Source of the DNA: Margaritifera margaritifera
Taxonomy: Eukaryota > Mollusca > Bivalvia > Unionida > Margaritiferidae
DNA: 64,000 nucleotides
Assembly: GCA_029931535.1 (NCBI GenBank)
Contig: JAQPZY010001670.1
Span: 7,812,501-7,876,500, forward strand
Reading direction: 5' to 3'
The stretch's first letter is position 1. Each line of letters begins with the position of its first letter. The translations under genes and the position numbers were made by a program. Shown in pieces: positions 1 through 11,879 of this stretch. The notes under the pieces are model-generated. The model was not told where the DNA came from and did no database searches. It saw nothing but the letters and a program-made list of their open reading frames with translations.

Positions 1-821
1 TGAAGATACACATCTTTTAAGTCCACGCTGATTGCCTAGTCTCCCTCCTGGATGGCACAGAGAACCTGACGTGGTGTTTCCATTGTGAACCAAGGGGCGC
101 AAATGAACTGATTGAGTGTGGATAGGTTGATGATGGGATGAGGTGTGTCATTGGCCTTTGGGACCAGGAATGGCCTCGAATAAAATCCCAGAGAATGTGC
201 ATTGTAAACAATTTCTACCGCCTTTTCTTGGAGAAGATTGTTCATTTCTTGCTGCAGAATGGTGGCTTTGAATGGGTCATTGGGGATGTTTGTAGCTGAA
301 GGAACCCTGGACAGAGGTGGAGGTGTGCTGAAGGCGATCTGGAATCCCTCTGAAACCACTTTCCGGGTCCATAGGTCATCATGGTAAATCTTGCCCCATT
401 TGACAATGAAAAATTGGAGCCTTCCACCTACCAGAATGTGCGGAAAGGGCAGCGTGAGTACGACATAATTTTTTGTTGTAGGGAGGCTGTTGTGGAGAAA
501 AACGCGGGTGAAAACGATCGCCTTCTCTCTGCCTCTTGTCCCCTTTTGTTTGGGAGGACTGTGTCCACCTTTGGGAGTATGGTCGGTAGGACTGCTTCCC
601 AGTGGCTTGTGTCCTAGGGGTTTACTGGGGGTTGTTTTGATGTCCTGAAAAGTTTCTCCATTGTGGCTGGGATATTTTTGCAGGAAAAATTGTCTCCTTG
701 GTGGCTTGTCAGCGTATGTCATCAATCTGGCCATTAAACAGGAGGTTCGAGGACAAAGGTTGCAAGCGAAGCTTTGCCTTATGGTGGTCTTCGAGAAAGG
801 TGGAGGTAGAGAGCACGGCAT
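1..821 (-). pseudogene. DIRS gag-end/reverse transcriptase N-terminal region, broken
   Basis: The ORF 821-36 (261 codons) contains HILVGGRLQFFIVKW, then GFYSRPFLVPKAND, PIINLSTLNQF and TMETPRQVL, the N-terminal RT signature of DIRS elements (fingers region before the catalytic aspartates). A stop codon (TAG where family members usually have Trp) follows at about 34-36. The frame then continues with SVDLKDVYL to the window edge, so this copy is interrupted. Confidence 0.8.
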
Positions 822-2217
822 CTCGTTCCACCAGGTGTAGGTTCACAGCTGCTGTGACAGCATTGGTCAAAGTATGATGAGCATCTCTATTTAAGACGCT
901 GACCATTCTGGACACAGATTCCCCTGCATGGTCCGTAGGATTCAGGGCAGGTGATGGTAAACTGGGTTCCACCTGTTGGACGATTGCCATGGATGCCAGG
1001 TCCAACATGGAGCCCATGGCCACAACATTGCGTACCAACTGTTGGGTGTCATTTAAATCCTTCCAGTCCATGCATATGCAGTATGGCCTAGTCATCCCCA
1101 CTGCAGCAATGTCGTGGTAAACTGCTGGGGTATCTATATGGAAAGCTGGCATGTGTGTCTTGTAGAATCACTGGCTAAAATTTGAGGGAAGGCGTTGTTG
1201 CATGAAAAAGAGGCAGTTGACACTTGGGTCTTGTAATTGGCAATGTAAGCAGCGCAACAGGTCAAAAACTATACCAGACTGTGGCAGTAGGTGGAAAGTC
1301 AGTTCAGCCTTTATGGTCAAGAGGTCTACAGATGCAGGGACTTTGGACCAGGTAGTTTATGATGAGGAAGAAAGTGGACAGAGCTCTGGTGGCAGGAGGC
1401 AGAAAATGTGCTGAATTGAAACCCTAAAGGCTGAGTCCTCATGCATCATAGTGAGGTCTAACAGAGATGAGCGGGATATGGAACTGGTTTTGTCGTTAGT
1501 GGATAAAGGTGGAGACGTCGATATCTCTTGTACCATCTGTGATGGGGCAGGAGATGAATGTTGAGGGCAAGAGCTGACCATTCTTGCAGAACACCCCGAA
1601 TGAGATACAGTGACTTCCAGTTGGTCGCTAGGTGAAGGTTCCCTTTGAGTGCAAAAGGCTTGAAAAGCGACTTCCTTTGGGTACTGAGGCACTAGACTGG
1701 GCATCATGTGCAGTGAGTGCATAGAGGCACTATGCATGATAGCCTGATCCCTATGCATGCCCTTATGGCAGTTCGGTAAACTGGACAGAGGATCTGGTAG
1801 CCTGATGTTGTCCGGTTCATAACTCTGAGACGGGGTACGGGACATCTGATCCTAGTAACCGGTCATTGAATCTGAAGTGCAAGATATTCTGTTCTTCTCT
1901 CGATCTTTTTGCACATCAGGCAATATGGCATTGAGCCCTTATACCATGCCTATTGGTTTGTCGAAGAGGGACTTATCGTGCTGCGAAGGTGAAAGAGAAG
2001 CCTGAGCAGAAACAGTGCATGCTGGCTTGTGACACTTTATAGCTGACGAATGGAGTGGAGTCTCTACAAGTAAATCTTGTAGCGCAGCAACATCTACATG
2101 AATACTTATTGCATCATCATCCTTTAAGGGGCGCTTCAGTGCCTTCCCTTTAGGTGCCCCTAATGTTGTAGCCCATTGAGATTCTGTCCACACTGCACAT
2201 GTGTTACAAGTGTTCAT
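709..2217 (-). pseudogene. DIRS gag-like region, in several broken ORFs
   Basis: Three consecutive minus-strand ORFs (2217-1939, 1845-1357, 1152-709) correspond piece by piece to ORFs in the second DIRS copy at 50856-48941. Shared features are the Cys-rich start with the ESQW motif, SVSRMVx[12 protein letters not shown], and the EDHHKAKLRLQPLSSNLL / [17 protein letters not shown] pair. It is Ser/Gln-rich with no enzymatic motif, as expected for gag. Frames are disrupted between ORFs. Confidence 0.65.
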
Positions 2218-2289
2218 AGGTTGACAGCCAGAGCAAATAAAACAAGTAGGATGGTTGTCTGTCGTGTTTCCAACGTTTACACAATTTTA

Positions 2290-2990
2290 CATTGAGTCTT
2301 GCCCATGGTCTAATCTGTAAGACAAAATAGAGCAGACGATAACAGGTATAGCCCCACACGCATCCTGCTTAATGACCCATAGCGTACACATGCAGAGCAG
2401 CACACTATACCCTTACCTGTACATGAGTGTAAATACAGGTATAATATTAAAACATTGCTATTAATACTTACAAAGTGGACATTTGGCAATATTACTGGAA
2501 TAAAAGTTACCTGTATGAAAGGTCGATAGACTGCCTATACAGGAAAATCATCGAAGTGTTGCCTCTAGTACTAACAAAGTGGACGCTATAATAACTATGT
2601 GGAAAACTTACCTGTACGTTTGGTGGCAACTATACAGCAAGTGGGTTGTATAGCACACACAAACTCAGCACCAATTGTGTACTCACCATCGCTACTGATA
2701 CTTACGAAGTGGACGCGATAATATCAATATACTATAATGTTACCTGTAGGTTAGGTCGATTGATGGCTTAGACAGGCAGTCAGTATTGTGTCACATTACC
2801 TAACCATGAGGTGGATGCTAAGATTAGGTGAACAAAGAAAACTTACCATATCCACCGTGCATCAATTATACAGCAATATTATTAAGTTTTCTAGATTACA
2901 CACCATACCTTCAAAGGAAGGCTATAGCCATGTGAGGGACACACTGGCAACCAGTGCAGGTACAGTACACAAGCGCCTATGTGTGTGCAG
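2290..2990 (-). repeat. DIRS 5' leader with degenerate tandem units
   Basis: Roughly three diverged units of ~130-160 bp are marked by 'acttacaaagtggac', 'actaacaaagtggac' and 'acttacgaagtggac' (plus strand), each followed by an ATA-rich run and a 'ttacctgta' box. Similar boxes occur at the equivalent place in the other copy (50870-51050). The role is unknown. Confidence 0.5.
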
Positions 2991-2999
2991 ATGACAAGT

Positions 3000-3350
3000 G
3001 ATAAAAAGACAGAACTTGTTGTCAACGCAAGAAAGAAAAGTTGGAAATATATAGATTGAGTATACTTCCCTTAGTAAAGAAAAACTCTTCCAACTCGCTC
3101 TCTTCTGGAAAACTTCCAAAGTCTTGTACTGGTATTGCAAGGCCTCTCTGTTGAGTCAAGAGCGTGCAACACTGCATGAGTGGAAGTATTAACTGAAGTA
3201 TGCATGGGATTTAGCGCCAATCCCTGCACCAAGGGGAGATCACTCTAGCTAACTGCCACCTAGGTGGGCAGATAACTTTTAGCTTTTAGCCAAAAAGTTT
3301 TTAGCTTGGGAGGGCTGGATTTGCGAGGTAGTAGTAGTTCTAAGGTATTA
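3000..3350 (-). repeat. DIRS 5' terminal repeat
   Basis: This matches 55500-55880 over most of its length (shared 'gagtatactt', 'ccaactc', 'gagatcactcta', 'ggctggat', 'ctaaggtattatga'). It is inverted relative to the 3' terminal segments at 31420-31680. Confidence 0.65.
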
Positions 3351-3379
3351 TGAGTAATCTTAGGAACAACATCAAAAAA

Positions 3380-4232
3380 AAAAGAGAGAGAGATACCTTT
3401 CTTGACAACACAAAATATGCCCATAACTTTTACAAACAGTAAGCAGTGATGCTTAATATTCATGGAAAACTATCACCCATGACAGTTTTAAACAGCAGAT
3501 TGTCATCAAGGTGAAAACATAAGTTGACCAGAGATAAACAACGACCCTCATACAGATTACTTAATTGGCCGACAATAACTAGGGTGATGTTGTGTTATGA
3601 ATTCTTTGTGGGAGAATCCATTAGGCTAATCTGTATTTAAAATACACAAAATTTGTTTGAAGTTAAGTAAAAGATGTGTGTTGAAGAAACAAAAGTTATT
3701 ATTCTTCCTTGCATTGAATGATAATGTTTAAGCCATCTTTATTAAAGATTACTGGGTAGTTTGTGATCAGTGTTTTTGTGTTGAGATGATATTTGATAGT
3801 GCTAAGGGGCAGATCATTTAATTTTAGTTAGGTGGAGAGGTATGGGGGGATGAGTTCTAGGGTATGGGGAAAACAATTTCCGACCCCCAATTAGTTTGAA
3901 AAAAATATTCTTGCTCTGATTTGTAGCAAAATAGAACTAATTAAATCCATTATATTAGTTGAAAAAATACATTATCTTGAGGTAAAGGGAAAAAAAATAT
4001 CCTGGTTTGAAAGATAATTCCCCCAAAATTAACGAGTTAAGACTACTAACAATATTCAGTTTGAAAGTGTAATAAATGCTTCATAGATAGATATTTTATT
4101 TTCTTTTATTCAAATTTGAATTTCCAGTCATTTTCTGAAGGCTTTTATGTGTAGATAAACTTGGGACCTCAAAACACACTCCCTGAGTCTAAAAAAAACC
4201 CAACACTGTCCGGGAGGTTGGCTGGTATGTTA
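3380..4232 (+). mobile_element. DNA transposon derivative, zinc-finger family copy 1
   Basis: The segment 3395-3780 matches 4425-4870 and 25190-25620. The end, 4080-4232, matches 26600-26795 (shared 'aatttgaatttccagt' and 'caacactgtc' versus 'caacactatc'). It ends in 'ggctggtatg', compatible with the short TIR of the longer copy at 25071-26795. No coding part remains. Confidence 0.55.
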
Positions 4233-4259
4233 TTGATGGCTCAGAATCATGTGTGCTTC

Positions 4260-5175
4260 AATTACAGCATACATGCCATAACACATGTCATGAAAAAAAC
4301 ATGATTCTTGACCCCCAATCGAGCACCTGACCCCCAATCGACCACCAACATAGTCGTGTTTTGACAAACACAATTTTCAGTCATCTTAAAAAAAAAAGAA
4401 AAACCGAAAGCAAGAGACAGAGACAGAGAGACTTTACTTGACAACACAATATATCCCCATAACCTGTATAAACATTAAACAGTTGTGCTTAATGCTCATG
4501 GAAAACTGTCATCTCAGGGCAATTTGATACAGCTGTTGATCATCAAGGTGATTAAAACTTAAGCCGGTCAGAGATAAACAACCACCTTTATACGAATTAC
4601 TTAATTTACCGACAATAAAACGGATTACTTAATTTACCAACAATAGCTAGGGTGATGTTGTGTTATGAATTCTTTGTGGAAGAATCCATAAGGCTAATTT
4701 GCATTGGTAAAGGACACAAAGTGGAACAACTCAATTCATCTGAAGTTATGTAAGAGATGCGTGTTGAAGAAACAAAAGTTATTATTCATCCTGGCCTTGA
4801 ATGATAATGCTTAAGACATCTTTATTAAAAATTAACGAGTAGTTTGTGATCAGCAGTAATGTTTCTTTGAGATGGATTTTAGGATAGTTGGAATAGTGTG
4901 GAAGTGTGATTATTTTTTTTAAGGCAAAATGTCGAAACGCAGCTATGATTAAAGGAAGGATGAACCATCAGTAAAGTGAGCAAAGCCAAGCAAAACTAAA
5001 TTTTAGTACTCCTCCTAGTTGATGGAGTTTGACTTTATGAAGTACAGCAGCAAGCATGAGCATTTTATTCTTTGCACATACTGCAAACACCTTATAGAGA
5101 TTAGTCATTATGGAGTGTAGAACATCCACTGACATAGTAACACCACCCAGCATTAAGACAATGCATGAATGCAGA
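4260..5175 (+). mobile_element. DNA transposon derivative, zinc-finger family copy 2
   Basis: It starts with 'gcatacatgccataacac', like 25075. It carries the shared 5' non-coding region, then a degenerate copy of the zinc-finger ORF region (4925-5165, compare 25705-25975). The coding frame is broken. No right terminal repeat was located. Confidence 0.55.
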
Positions 5176-5738
5176 GCTCAATCCCAAAAGTAACTAGAAT
5201 GTTTAAACTGCTCAATGATTGGATAATGTTAAATCACTGACCAATCGTGTACCAGCATTTTGAGTTTGAGTGTAAGAATTCTTTGTAATCTTGGAACCTG
5301 GCTAAGTCCATGATAAAACTGAAGATTCATAAGAAGAATATGATTTTTTTATCATTGCTGATGAATTTTATGTAACTTTCTATGATTAACAGACCTATGG
5401 TGATTTCACTTTCATAATTTTAAAATCATTACTTTTAATTGTTTTTTTCAAAGGGCATATTAAGAAGTCAACAGACATTCATTTCTCTAAAATACTTTCA
5501 GCTATAAATATAGGATTAAATTCACTGAATTTTCAATCAGATAAGTCCAATTATTATACATTTTACAAAAGTCTATGGGCTTTGTAAAATAAGAACTTAT
5601 TCATAACCAAGTACTGTATACAATAAAATTATTTTTATTTATATGCTTTTACTTCTATTCCTTTTGTTAGGGTTAATGAGGGTCAATATTAATAATATGG
5701 TAAACACAATGGTTCTGCAGGTCTCCAAGTCTAAGAAG
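5176..5738. other. AT-rich DNA without recognised features
   Basis: No ORF, repeat family or splice-bounded exon was recognised here. Confidence 0.5.
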
Positions 5739-5931
5739 GGGAGATGCAGTAGCTCAGTAAGGTAGAGCATTATATTTGTAATTCAAAGATAGCAGATTCA
5801 ACACCTGCCCAGGCTAACCTGAGTCAGCTGCACTGATGTGCCCTTGGGAAAGGCACTTTGCTCCGATTTCCTTGCCATGATATAGCCAATAATGTGTTTA
5901 AAGTGCTGTTAAAAACCAACCAACCAACCAA
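5739..5931 (+). mobile_element. tRNA-derived SINE
   Basis: A degenerate tRNA head has an A-box-like 'tagctcagtaagg' (~5750) and a B-box-like 'agattcaacacct' (~5794). It is followed by a core 'gatgtgcccttgggaaaggc' and an A/C-rich (aacc)n tail ending near 5931. The core and tail are shared with the SINE at 28560-28745. Confidence 0.75.
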
Positions 5932-6438
5932 TATTCCTAATAACAGTGCCATGATGTACTCTCCCTGGGTGTGACTTTCAAAAGCTGCCATCACTGTCAG
6001 AAAAGTTATATATATGTCTTCACAGACATGTAAGCTATAGCACACTGGACATAAATCTGCATATAACAAACACAGAAGGCTGAGTGTATCTTACATGTAA
6101 ATAGGGTACATGTTGAATATCAACAGATAATTACTAAGAATTTGCTGTAGAGTAATGACCAAAATGGACAGGTGTGGTATCTCAAGTCTTACATGAACAA
6201 TAATAAATAATTTTTTTACTTATTGTAACTTATAATATTACAACCTGCACTACCTCAAGTTCAATCATACCATCTTGTATTTACAATAATACTTACATAA
6301 ACACAACATAGACTTATCTCAGTTGACTTATAACACAGGCTAAAAAAAAATAATGATGGAAATCTGTTCCCCTAATTATCTGTCTGAATTCTGAAATATC
6401 TGGAGTGTAAGAATCAGAATCTGTGAGAACAGTCTGTA

Positions 6439-6439
<1 letters not shown>
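5932..6439. other. AT-rich DNA, nothing recognised
   Basis: Low-complexity AT-rich sequence with no supported gene or element. Confidence 0.5.

Positions 6440-6530
<91 letters not shown>
6440..6530. repeat. (TA)n microsatellite, ~90 bp
   Basis: An uninterrupted TA dinucleotide run. The ORF across it is an artefact (alternating Ile-Tyr). It abuts the inverted repeat at 6531. Confidence 0.97.
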
Positions 6531-6532
<2 letters not shown>

Positions 6533-6692
6533 TTATCACAGTAATGCGATCTTGATTGCTAGATCATGTCAAGTTGTCAGCATTATAAAATCTGGATCAT
6601 TACGAGACACAAAGCGTAGAGTCATGATCTGGATTTTTTATGCTGACAACGAGACGTGATCTAGCAATCAAAATCGCATTACTGTGATAATG
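6531..6692. mobile_element. Fold-back (hairpin) element
   Basis: Arms of ~72 bp (6531-6603 and 6620-6692) are near-perfect inverted copies starting 'cattatcacagtaatgcgat'. They are separated by a short loop with 'gagacacaaagc'. This fits a MITE or fold-back element inserted beside TA repeats. Confidence 0.75.
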
Positions 6693-6890
6693 ATATTTTT
6701 GTTATATACCAATCAATTTTCACATAATTTAATAAAATCACTATATGTAGCTGAAAAACACAAGAAATTGCTAAACATTTTAACCTCTTTAATATGAACT
6801 TCATCTTAAAGCTTAAACTGATTTACTTTTTGAAAAGCTGACATGTGCATGAATATTAGTTTATAAAAGAAGGTTGTGAAACAACACTCA

Positions 6891-7196
6891 CTTAGTTTGA
6901 CTACCATCACTGTCAATAACACAAATTCTTCTACGTTTGGGGGCAGCATACTCATATATGTGATTTACAGTTATTGTGCAGTTCTCAAATTTTGCATCAC
7001 AGAAGATTTCACCAGCTGAATGACTCGGGAAGTTTCTTTCGAGGCCAGGTTGATAGCAGTTTAACTGTTTCTGGCGGTACCTTGTGAGAGGCTCCGATGG
7101 GGACTTGACAAAATTATTTTCACAGTTATTTACAGCAGGATTAGACAAATTGTTGGAACTTGATAATACAGATTTGTTGCAGACAATGTTACTCAT
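6891..7196 (-). CDS. Candidate first coding exon of an unidentified gene
   Basis: An ORF of 101 complete codons from the ATG at 7196 ends at a consensus donor (AA|GTGAGT) at 6891, in phase 2. The C-terminal part carries an NLS-like PKRRR followed by ICVIDSDGSQ. Composition is normal for protein, with no repeats. Upstream in the same frame a stop (TAA) occurs, so the ATG at 7196 is the natural start. It is not FLII sequence and I do not recognise it. It could be a nested gene in an FLII intron, a downstream gene, or chance. No further exons were identified to the left. Confidence 0.4.
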
Positions 7197-7259
7197 TTAT
7201 AATTTCAAATTCATCCATTATGTGGGAAACTCACTAACGTTACCAATTATGAACTTCTG

Positions 7260-7560
7260 TAAATGAGTTTTACTGTACAACTGTAATGTTTTGGTACATG
7301 CTTTCCGAATGCGATCTTGTTTCAGACGAACCTTTTGGCTATATTTTACTACTTTAAAATAAAGGAATAAATGTTTTTTTATTGTTGTTATGACAAAAAC
7401 ATGATTTAGACATTTCAGATATTTTAAACATAATGCAAGGTTTCTTAACTAACGTCGCTGTGAGAGCTTTGTTTGCTGCTAGTGTTGGCATTCCGTCGCT
7501 AGGGGTGCTGCAATTGTTACCAGGAAACCTCGAGGATAAAGTAATTCCAGCCTCGTTTTA
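7260..7560 (-). promoter_or_regulatory. Possible promoter tract for the 7196 ORF
   Basis: CpG dinucleotides cluster here (acgtcg, ccgtcgc, ctcgagg, cctcg), unlike the flanking AT-rich DNA. On the minus strand the tract contains 'gtttcctggtaac', which resembles an X-box (RFX) half-site pair with a 1-bp spacer. Placement upstream of a candidate first exon is suggestive only. Confidence 0.25.
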
Positions 7561-8234
7561 GAGAATATGGTAATACAGAATTAGAAAACGATAGTATAAT
7601 TTTCCTGCTCGTAGGAAATGGTGGTAAAATTCTGGCTCTTTCTTGGGTAGAAAATTGGTAGGTTTATAATCAGGAAAACACATTTCCATGCAATATTCTA
7701 CATGTCTACATATTCTACATGTCTCTGCAAACCAGGTATGTAGAGACATCTTGCACATGTCTCACCATACCTGCTATTTCTCTCATAAACCACAGTCTAT
7801 CCCCTATTGTTTAAAATATAACTGGGAACCTTAGTTCCCAATATACCATTATATTTTGCAGATGAGGAAACTCATTGCCAACAATGTAATTTGAACTTAA
7901 TATAAAGATCTACTATTCTGAATTGTATAGTCTTTGTACCATAACATGCATGAATGTGGCTGACCTTGTGGGAGTTCTAGATATCCCATGCCAAGCCCCA
8001 CCTTGTAAAGTCTGGGTTCTGCTGGCTCAAAGTCATTGGGCACCCAAGCCTGAAATGTACAATACAACTACATATTTCTTTGTATCACAAGAACTCACAC
8101 ATTCACAAAATGAGTCAATGTACAATCACAGAATGAACATTTCATTACCTATTGTACATGTACACCATGAACACATGTGTGTAAACACATTTACCTTCCT
8201 GTCACTGAAAACTAAGGAAAAATCAGAACTTTTT
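7561..8234. other. No recognised feature
   Basis: Short ORFs here lack conserved motifs or consistent splice sites. Confidence 0.4.
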
Positions 8235-8845
8235 TCTTATACACTGTGTGTTTATGTTATTCTAACTAAATGTCTTACTGTCTACTACATCTTATACACT
8301 GTGTGCTTATGTTATTCTAACCAAATGTCATACTGTCTACTAGATGTTATAAACTGTGTTTATGTTATGCTAACCAAATGTCTTACTGTCTACTACATCT
8401 TATTCACTGTGTGTTTATGTTATGCTAACCAAATGTCTTTCTGTCTACTACATTTTATACACTGTGTGTTTATGTTATGCTAACTAAATGACTTTCTGTC
8501 TACTACATTTTATACACTGTGTGTTTATGTTATGCTAACTAAATGTCTTACTGTCTACTATATCTTATACACTGTGTGTTTATGTTATGCTAACCAAATG
8601 TCTTTATGTCTACTACATCTTATACACTGTGTTTATGTTATGCTAACCAAATATCTTTCTGTCTACTACATCTTATACACTGTGTGTTTATGTTATGCTA
8701 ACCAAATGTCTTTATGTCTACTACATCTTATACACTGTGTTTATGTTATGCTAACCAAATGTCTTTCTGTCTACTACATCTTATACACTGTGTGTTTATG
8801 TTATGCTAACCAAATGTCTTACTGTCTACTACATCTTATACATAT
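8235..8845. repeat. Minisatellite, ~53-55 bp unit, about 11 copies
   Basis: The unit contains 'tgtctactacatcttatac' and 'gttatgctaaccaaatgtct'. Variants differ by 2 bp (gtgtgttt versus gtgttt). Long ORFs across it are repeat artefacts. Confidence 0.95.
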
Positions 8846-8910
8846 TATTATACACGGGTCATTAAGAACTAACTTTGCATTTCTTATCATTCACCAAAAA
8901 AAGAATATAA

Positions 8911-9160
8911 TAAGCAACCATTGCCAAGGCATGTATCCTGTTTATCAAGCAACCATTGCCAAGACATGTACCTTGTTTACCAAGCAATCACTGCCAAGAC
9001 ATGTACCTTGTTTACCAAGCAACCACTGCCAAGACATGTGCCTTGTTACCAAAACAACCATTGCCAAAATATGTACCTTGTTTACTAAGCAACCATTGCC
9101 AAGACATGTACTTTGTTAAGCAAGCAACCACTGCCAAGATATGTACCTTGTTTACCAAAC
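8911..9160. repeat. Minisatellite, ~35 bp unit, about 7 copies
   Basis: The unit is based on 'aagcaaccattgccaagaca' plus 'tgtaccttgtttacc', with point variants. It lies directly after the 8235-8845 array. Confidence 0.95.
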
Positions 9161-11139
9161 AGACTCATATGACATCATCCATCATGAAAACATTCCTTGC
9201 AGCTATGAACTGTTGGAAGTGAAGTTTTCACAACGTGAATGTTTATTGATGTATCATTTTAAACCTAAGTCATAGGGGAATGGTTAATGTTGCTTTCCAT
9301 TCATGAGTTATTTCACAAAGTCAACATATTCTTTCAGGAATGGTACCATTTTATCTTATGTGTAACTGTATGAAATAGAATCCTCCACCATCTAATTTGC
9401 ACATTTTAAGCTGGGTCATCATCACAGTATTTCCATGGTTATTTTTGGTAGAAAAGTCCAAGTGTGTTCCAAATAAGCACAGGCTTTATCAAACTGTTTA
9501 ATATATCCAACTCTCTTTGTTTTGATTAATGGTTTTGGTGTTTGTGTGATATGCTGATCACTGCCATTGATAAAGGACAACTGCATATAGCATATTGGTC
9601 ATCTACATAAATGTACAGATGAGACATGTGGTAAACTGACCATTATCTTCATATACTTACCATTTATTTGACATGATGATAACATAAGCTATATTTTTAC
9701 ATATGTCCATTTGACCTGCCTACTAGATGCCATCATGATAACAATTGCTATATTTCTTACATGTATCCATTTGACCTGCCTACTGACCACTGTGTTTGAT
9801 CTATTGAGCAGTAAATCTACGTGTTTATATGAGATACCACAAAATCATCTGGATCTCTTGATCATTTTCATGCAAATTAACTACAGCAAAATTCATTCAT
9901 GACAACTCTTTTGGGATGTGATAAATTTAGAGATGTCAACCCAGAATCATGCTTATCAGGAATCCAAGAAACAATGTTTTGTAATCTAGGCAGCCTGTCC
10001 AGAATGAATAGCATGTTCATTACAAGTAACACAATTCTATATGTATACAATCATACTATTGCAGCTTTCTATTCCTACCTGTACATTGTTAGTAAAAATT
10101 AAGATCCAATGAAAATAAATGGTGTGTCCATTCTTCCAATTCCAGAACCTTGAATTCCTTCAACATTTTGGGTAACAAAATAACAAACACTTAAGCCTTC
10201 CTCATGAATCCTTCTTTCCCCTTCATCTCGGCCACCTTTTTTAACCTAATTACAGTCTAACTGATGTATTCTTATTATTCAAATTTTTTTTTAACACTGA
10301 GAAACTGCATTCTATATACCAGTCTATCACTCTTGCACTGTGGTACTTTTCTCCCTACTACTGTTCAAACATAAACTACAGTTCAAGATTTTATTCCCAG
10401 AAATTCTGATATTCCAGAATTTTGTCAATATAATTTCCAAATGCAGAATTTTCACTAAAAATGCACAATAATTCTGCAAAATCCAGAGTTGTTGGCAGCT
10501 CTGAAAACTACTTCAATATAGCCATAATTTATTATATCCATATAATTATTTTGTATACATAAAGCTTCAGGGGGTATGCATATTTACTTGGTACTAACCA
10601 TATAATTAATTGTATCTGTGTTTTGTACTAACCAAGTCAGACTGTACTTTCTTGTGGGCTATAGATATAGCCACTTTAATCTATTGCATAATCTTTGAAC
10701 CACTTGTTTGACATGCTGACAACTTTTCTGTGGACCAGTGATCAATGTTTCTAATGACCACCTCTCAGCATTATAAGCACTAGTCTGATCTATTGATCAG
10801 CTGTCTCAGTTACTTACCACTACCATGGTTGATTTACTGACCATGTTTAAAACATTGATCATGACATATTGTACTAAAATCTGGCATAATGACTGCTATA
10901 TTATATGCACTGAGTAAAATTTTGGTATACTGATTGCTTTTGTTTCATCTACAAACCAATATCTGGCCTTAAAAATGAAATCAGACATACTTAACACTCT
11001 ACTCTTTAAACAATCAAAATTAGGGAGCAAATATTATAACATTTCTCTATAAAGTATGTACCAATATTTTTAATTATTTGAAAAAGGAATTTATTTGAGT
11101 AAATTATGTTCTCCAAGAATACTAACCCAAAAAAGTTAG
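9161..11139. other. AT-rich DNA, nothing recognised
   Basis: No FLII-like or other conserved coding segment was found on either strand. Confidence 0.4.
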
Positions 11140-11879
11140 CAGTAGGAAATAAACTCTGCTACCTCCGAATCAAGCTCTCCCCAAAAGATGAAAAATGTGT
11201 CTTTCAGTCTATATACCATATAGACAATGGGAAGGTACTCTTACAAATTACCTCCCCTTACCCACACTAGGTGGCCACCCATATACTGGATGTTTACCAG
11301 TTTAAACTCGAGCAAAGTCAAGAACAAGATGCTTGCATTAGCAACGATGTGTGGGAGGGTGTAATAGTAAATGTGATTGGGTAAGTATTCTTTGAGAAAC
11401 TTAAATTACTAAAAAATTTCCTTTCCATTGAATACAATACCTGACCACATTAACATTAGGCAAATAGGCAAGAGGAGGAGGAAATGCAAAAGCATCCAAG
11501 ATCTACTATCATCACCCTTCAGGGGGCAATATGACTGCCTCAAAAATGGATGAGCTTTTCTCCTAATGTAAAGGCAACATAACTGGAAGAGTATGAACTC
11601 AATTATCATAAAAGTCAATCCCGGTGGAGGTTTTTCACTGACAAAAGCTCCCCAGGTGAATCCAACAAAAGGCTATAAACCCAGAACAAAGGTTGTGCTG
11701 TTATGAATGGAGTTTGATGATTGTTTGGACATCAATCAGAAGCCCAACCAGGTTCAACTTTTGTTTTTGAGACACCATATTGCATAGACAGAAGTTCAAG
11801 AAAGTAGCCTGTGCATGCCAGCCTACTCCACAATGTCTCAAATGGAACTTTACGTTAAAATGCAAGATTGATCAAAATC

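Larger units (their letters stand above)
1..3350 (-). mobile_element. DIRS-type retroelement, 5' half (terminal repeat, leader, gag, start of RT)
   Basis: Read on the minus strand, this shows a terminal-repeat segment (about 3350-3000), a non-coding leader (~2960-2230), gag-like ORFs (2217-709) and an RT-like ORF (821 to the edge). The order matches DIRS elements, which encode gag, RT/RNase H and a tyrosine recombinase. The element runs off the left edge. The terminal segment matches 55500-55880. Confidence 0.8.

Noticed and set aside
381..617. Plus-strand ORF inside the left DIRS copy
   Set aside because: Shadow of the minus-strand gag/RT frame.
5739..5810. Functional tRNA gene
   Set aside because: The A and B boxes are degenerate, the cloverleaf does not fit, and it is followed by a SINE core and tail.
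6423..6659. 78-codon ORF with an Ile-Tyr run
   Set aside because: It is created by the (TA)n microsatellite and the adjoining hairpin.
7923..9222. Long plus-strand ORFs with repeated peptides
   Set aside because: They follow the 53-55-bp and 35-bp minisatellite units; no non-repetitive coding sequence.
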